From Bacteroidales bacterium (lineage in GTDB: Bacteria; Bacteroidota; Bacteroidia; Bacteroidales; UBA1715), in the NCBI GenBank assembly GCA_017642535.1, contig JAGCOW010000073.1:1-36885 (forward strand): 36,885 nt of DNA. The letters are read 5' to 3'. This document shows, one piece after another, positions 34,346-36,885 of the stretch. The stretch's first letter is position 1. Every line of letters begins with the position of its first letter. The notes under the pieces are model-generated. The model worked only from the letters and a program-made list of their open reading frames with translations, had not been told where the DNA came from and searched no databases. Made by a program: the position numbers and the translations under genes.

Positions 34346-35686
34346 TTACATACCCGTATAATTGAACGGTGTGATTTGTCGCAATTCTGCCTTCACTGCT
34401 TCGCTTACGTTAAGCGTTTCTATGAAGTTGTGGATTGACGTTTCGTTGATGACTTCGTTGGTACGAGTCAATTCCTTCAACGTCTCGTATGGTTTCGGAT
34501 ACCCTTCGCGACGAAGAATTGTTTGTATTGCCTCGGCAACCACAGCCCAATTGGCTTCCAAATCGGCGTGAATGGCTGTTTCGTTCACGAAAATCTTACC
34601 CAAACCTTTTTTCAACGAAGCAAGTGCTATCAATACGTGTCCGTAAGGTACACCCACGTTGCGAAGTACCGTTGAGTCGGTCAAGTCGCGTTGCAGACGA
34701 GAAATTGGAAGTTTTGCAGCCAAATGCTCGAACACTGCGTTTGCAATTCCCAGATTACCTTCGGCGTTTTCAAAATCAATAGGATTAACCTTGTGCGGCA
34801 TAGCCGATGAGCCAACTTCGTTTTTCTGTATGCGTTGCTTGAAGTAACCCATTGATATATATTGCCATACGTCCTTGCACAAATCCATCAAAATGGTATT
34901 GATGCGTTTTGATGCGTCGAAAAGCGCCGCAAGATTGTCGTAGTGCTCAATTTGCGTTGTCGGGAACGAGCGTTCCAAACCAAGGTGATTTTTTACAAAA
35001 TCGTTTCCAAATGCGTGCCAGTCCTTGTTAGGATATGCTACGTGGTGAGCGTTGAAATTACCCGTTGCGCCACCAAATTTTGCCGAATATGGTACGGCTT
35101 TCAGTTGTTTCATTTGCACATTAAGACGAGAAACGAACACGTTAATTTCCTTGCCCAAACGCGTTGGTGTTGCTGGTTGACCATGTGTTTTTGCCAACAT
35201 AGGAATGTCTTTCCATTCGTCGGCCATTTTCGTCAATGTATCGATTATTTCTTGCAAAGTCGGAATAACTACGTCGTTCATGGCTTCCTTCAAAGATAGA
35301 GGAACCGACGTATTGTTGATGTCTTGTGACGTCAAACCAAAGTGAATGAATTCCTTGTATTCTTGTAATCCGAGTTTGTCGAATTTATCCTTGATGAAAT
35401 ACTCAACGGCTTTCACGTCGTGGTTGGTAATTTTCTCAGTATCTTTGATTTGCGTAGCGTCGGCTTCCGAAAAATTACGATAAATGTCGCGTAGTTTTTC
35501 AAAAACTTGAGAATCAACGTTTTTCAGCTGAGGAACTTCCTTGCAAAGAGCGATGAAATATTCAATTTCAACACGAACACGATAGTTGATAAGAGCAAAT
35601 TCAGAAAAATAGTTGCCCAAAACTTCGGTTTTGCTTCTGTAACGCCCGTCAATAGGGGAAATAGCCGTAAGAGAATCTAAATTCAT
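34346..35686 (-). CDS. purB: Adenylosuccinate lyase
   Basis: 446 residues from the ATG at 35686 (MNLDSLTAISPIDGRYRSKT), which matches the known N-terminus of the long PurB type found in E. coli. An ATG ten codons upstream (35716) is rejected because the -7 promoter box lies downstream of it. The family signature GSSAMPHKVNPIDFENAEGN is intact, and other conserved segments include LAKTHGQPATPTRLGKE and HFGLTSQDINNTSVPLSLKE. It cleaves adenylosuccinate to AMP and fumarate, and also acts at the SAICAR step of purine synthesis. It is a single gene; its neighbours are unrelated. Confidence 0.97.
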   Translation of the reverse strand: MNLDSLTAISPIDGRYRSKTEVLGNYFSEFALINYRVRVEIEYFIALCKEVPQLKNVDSQVFEKLRDIYRNFSEADATQIKDTEKITNHDVKAVEYFIKDKFDKLGLQEYKEFIHFGLTSQDINNTSVPLSLKEAMNDVVIPTLQEIIDTLTKMADEWKDIPMLAKTHGQPATPTRLGKEINVFVSRLNVQMKQLKAVPYSAKFGGATGNFNAHHVAYPNKDWHAFGNDFVKNHLGLERSFPTTQIEHYDNLAALFDASKRINTILMDLCKDVWQYISMGYFKQRIQKNEVGSSAMPHKVNPIDFENAEGNLGIANAVFEHLAAKLPISRLQRDLTDSTVLRNVGVPYGHVLIALASLKKGLGKIFVNETAIHADLEANWAVVAEAIQTILRREGYPKPYETLKELTRTNEVINETSIHNFIETLNVSEAVKAELRQITPFNYTGM

Positions 35687-35705
35687 AGTTGTAATTTTTG
35701 TGTCG

Positions 35706-35713
35706 CAAAGGTA
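35706..35713 (-). promoter_or_regulatory. -7 box of purB
   Basis: TACCTTTG on the minus strand, 20 bases before the chosen purB ATG. No -33 TTTG is seen at the usual distance. The box sits downstream of the alternative ATG at 35716 and so decides the start. Confidence 0.6.
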
Positions 35714-35789
35714 CATAATAAATTGAGAATTGAGAATTGAGAATTAAGATTTCTCGCTATCGCTCGATGACGGGGTAGGGAAATAAAAC

Positions 35790-35817
35790 GTAGAGACGAT
35801 GTGCACATCGTCTCTAC
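35790..35817. repeat. 28-bp perfect palindromic repeat
   Basis: Identical to the copy at 10403-10430 (GTAGAGACGATGTG plus its reverse complement). It lies between purB and the small lipoprotein genes. Confidence 0.9.
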
Positions 35818-35843
35818 AAAACCAAACGAGAAATCCCCTTCAA

Positions 35844-35885
35844 CTATTTTATCCTTTCAACTCCCTCATACGTAAAGAAATATCC
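35844..35885 (-). pseudogene. 3' remnant of a small lipoprotein paralogue
   Basis: On the minus strand the last 13 codons plus stop read GYFFTYEGVERIK, the same ending as the partial gene at 36543 (EFFTYEGVERIK). Over the last 36 bases the two differ at five positions, all in third codon positions. Two stop codons (TAA TAA) lie just before the remnant, so it is no longer part of a gene. Confidence 0.65.
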
Positions 35886-35919
35886 TTATTATTTTAAGGT
35901 GGTTGACAAAAAGGAATAG

Positions 35920-36507
35920 TTATTTTATTCTTTTAACACCTTTATTGTTTTCAATCATTTTTAATATCTCATCGCACGTTTCTATAAAAACCATCTTATC
36001 GTCTTCTGTTAGTTTCTCTGGGAAAAGTATCTTTTTATAATTATAATCTTTAATATCTTCATACAAACGATCTATTTTTATGCTATCGCCATAATCAGTC
36101 ATAATTTCATAGATTTCTGCAAAAGGTTCTCTGTCTATTATACGTGAAGTTAGAGTGTCGCAAATATCTTTGCCCTCTGTCGCTTTCCATATTTCTTTGT
36201 ATTCAGAAACAGAAATATCGGAATATGCAGTAGTATTGAACCTTTGTGTGTTGACAAGAAAATAATCATTGTTCAAGGACGTAAGTTTGAAGTTAAAAAC
36301 TTGTGAACCAGCATCAGATGAGTCCACATAAGCAGTTACTTTTCCTTTCTCGGAATTATACCCAAAGAAAAGCCAATCGGAGTACTTACTATTATTTAAT
36401 TTAACTACTGAATAATGACTTCCTTCTTCTATAGAATCGTTTTTCTTGCAAGAAATCATTGCTAATCCAATGATTGCAACCAATAGAAAAATGCTTATTT
36501 TTTTCAT
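35920..36507 (-). CDS. Small lipoprotein of a tandem paralogous family
   Basis: 195 residues. Lipoprotein signal MKKISIFLLVAIIGLAMISC (Cys20), then a globular region with no family I recognise. A central segment (TAYSDISVSEYKEIWKATEG, then KDICDTLTSRIIDREPFAEI) is nearly the same in the neighbouring upstream gene. The C-terminus ends GVKRIK, a shorter form of the ending shared by the paralogues. It starts 35 bases after the stop of the upstream paralogue, so they form an operon. Confidence 0.75.
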   Translation of the reverse strand: MKKISIFLLVAIIGLAMISCKKNDSIEEGSHYSVVKLNNSKYSDWLFFGYNSEKGKVTAYVDSSDAGSQVFNFKLTSLNNDYFLVNTQRFNTTAYSDISVSEYKEIWKATEGKDICDTLTSRIIDREPFAEIYEIMTDYGDSIKIDRLYEDIKDYNYKKILFPEKLTEDDKMVFIETCDEILKMIENNKGVKRIK

Positions 36508-36542
36508 ATCTTTATTTTTTTAAAAAGGTTTTACAAGTGATT

Positions 36543-36885
36543 TTACTTTATCCTCTCAACACCTTCATACGTAAAGAACTCGCCAGATTCTATCATTTCG
36601 TTGATTTTGTCAAAATTTGGTTCTTGATATATGCCTTGACACAAGATTGTATCGGTTCTTGAAAATACATATATTTCTTTATATGGATCTTTGTCAATTA
36701 TACGTGAAGCAAGCGTATCACAAATGTCTTTCCCTTCCATAGCCTTCCATATCTCCTTATATTCTTCGACAGTTATATCCGTATAAGCAGCAGTGTTTTT
36801 TTTTACTAAATTGCGTGGATCTCCAAGGACATAGGTTTTCAAAAAATAATCGTTTGAACATTTGGTAATTGTCCTATTTGTTGAA
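36543..36885 (-). CDS. Paralogous small lipoprotein family member, 5' end beyond window
   Basis: The open frame runs off the right edge. The TTG at 36842 is not a start: the similarity to the 195-residue protein continues upstream of it (NDYFL before it, aligned with NNDYFL). The visible 113 codons contain TAAYTDITVEEYKEIWKAME and KDICDTLASRIIDKDPYKEI, closely matching the neighbour, and end EFFTYEGVERIK. The part between differs and is shorter. Its signal peptide should lie outside the window. Confidence 0.7.
   Translation of the reverse strand, partial: STNRTITKCSNDYFLKTYVLGDPRNLVKKNTAAYTDITVEEYKEIWKAMEGKDICDTLASRIIDKDPYKEIYVFSRTDTILCQGIYQEPNFDKINEMIESGEFFTYEGVERIK

Noticed and set aside
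34346..35716. ATG at 35716 as the purB start
   Set aside because: The TACCTTTG promoter box lies downstream of it, and the family N-terminus matches the ATG at 35686.
7631..35817. The scattered palindromes as a CRISPR array
   Set aside because: The copies are thousands of bases apart, without regular spacers or cas genes.
36543..36842. A complete 99-residue protein starting at TTG 36842
   Set aside because: Similarity to the neighbouring paralogue continues upstream to the window edge, so this is an internal codon.

Overview
The window looks like a chromosomal segment from a member of the Bacteroidales (Bacteroidota). The evidence is an AT-leaning sequence with promoter boxes of the TAnnTTTG type, a SusC/RagA-type TonB-dependent receptor, secreted proteins with type IX secretion (T9SS) style C-terminal domains, SprB-like and InlB-type repeats, a YfhO-family membrane protein and a DUF4250 gene. 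No rRNA, CRISPR array, transposase or phage gene was seen.

Layout. Positions 1-7603 (minus) hold the first 2534 codons of a giant secreted protein that runs off the left edge: signal peptide, beta-sandwich, about 18 GLUG-like repeats, ten InlB-type B-repeats, then SprB-like repeats. Two of the B-repeats contain an inserted pair of domains that read like the C-terminal domain of ribosomal protein L7/L12. This is the most unusual thing in the window. A smaller modular paralogue (7662-10376) and an orphan SusC-like receptor (10601-13567) follow, then DNA polymerase I (13628-16390), a very basic secreted protein (16483-17049), a 1303-residue CotH-kinase/lamin-tail T9SS protein (17144-21055), a propeller-like lipoprotein and a small membrane protein (21148-22364).

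Positions 22407-22984 form a repeat-rich spacer with two inverted pairs of short elements and divergent promoter-like sequences. To its right lie a histidine kinase/response regulator pair (22985-24567, plus), tRNA-Leu(CAA), and a translationally coupled minus-strand operon YfhO - flippase - GH43 (30223 down to 24835). An Omp85-type barrel (30292-31452, minus) is divergent from a plus-strand operon of a pentapeptide-like lipoprotein, a papain-type lipoprotein peptidase and a DUF4250 protein (31562-34270). PurB (34346-35686, minus) and a tandem family of small lipoproteins (35844-36885, minus, including a decayed 3' remnant) close the window.

How the genes may work together: much of the window encodes envelope or extracellular proteins (T9SS cargo, lipoproteins, outer-membrane barrels, glycan-related membrane proteins), with a few housekeeping genes (polA, purB, tRNA-Leu) between them. 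A 28-bp palindromic repeat family is scattered through the intergenic spacers in six copies, and its changes often keep the arms paired.
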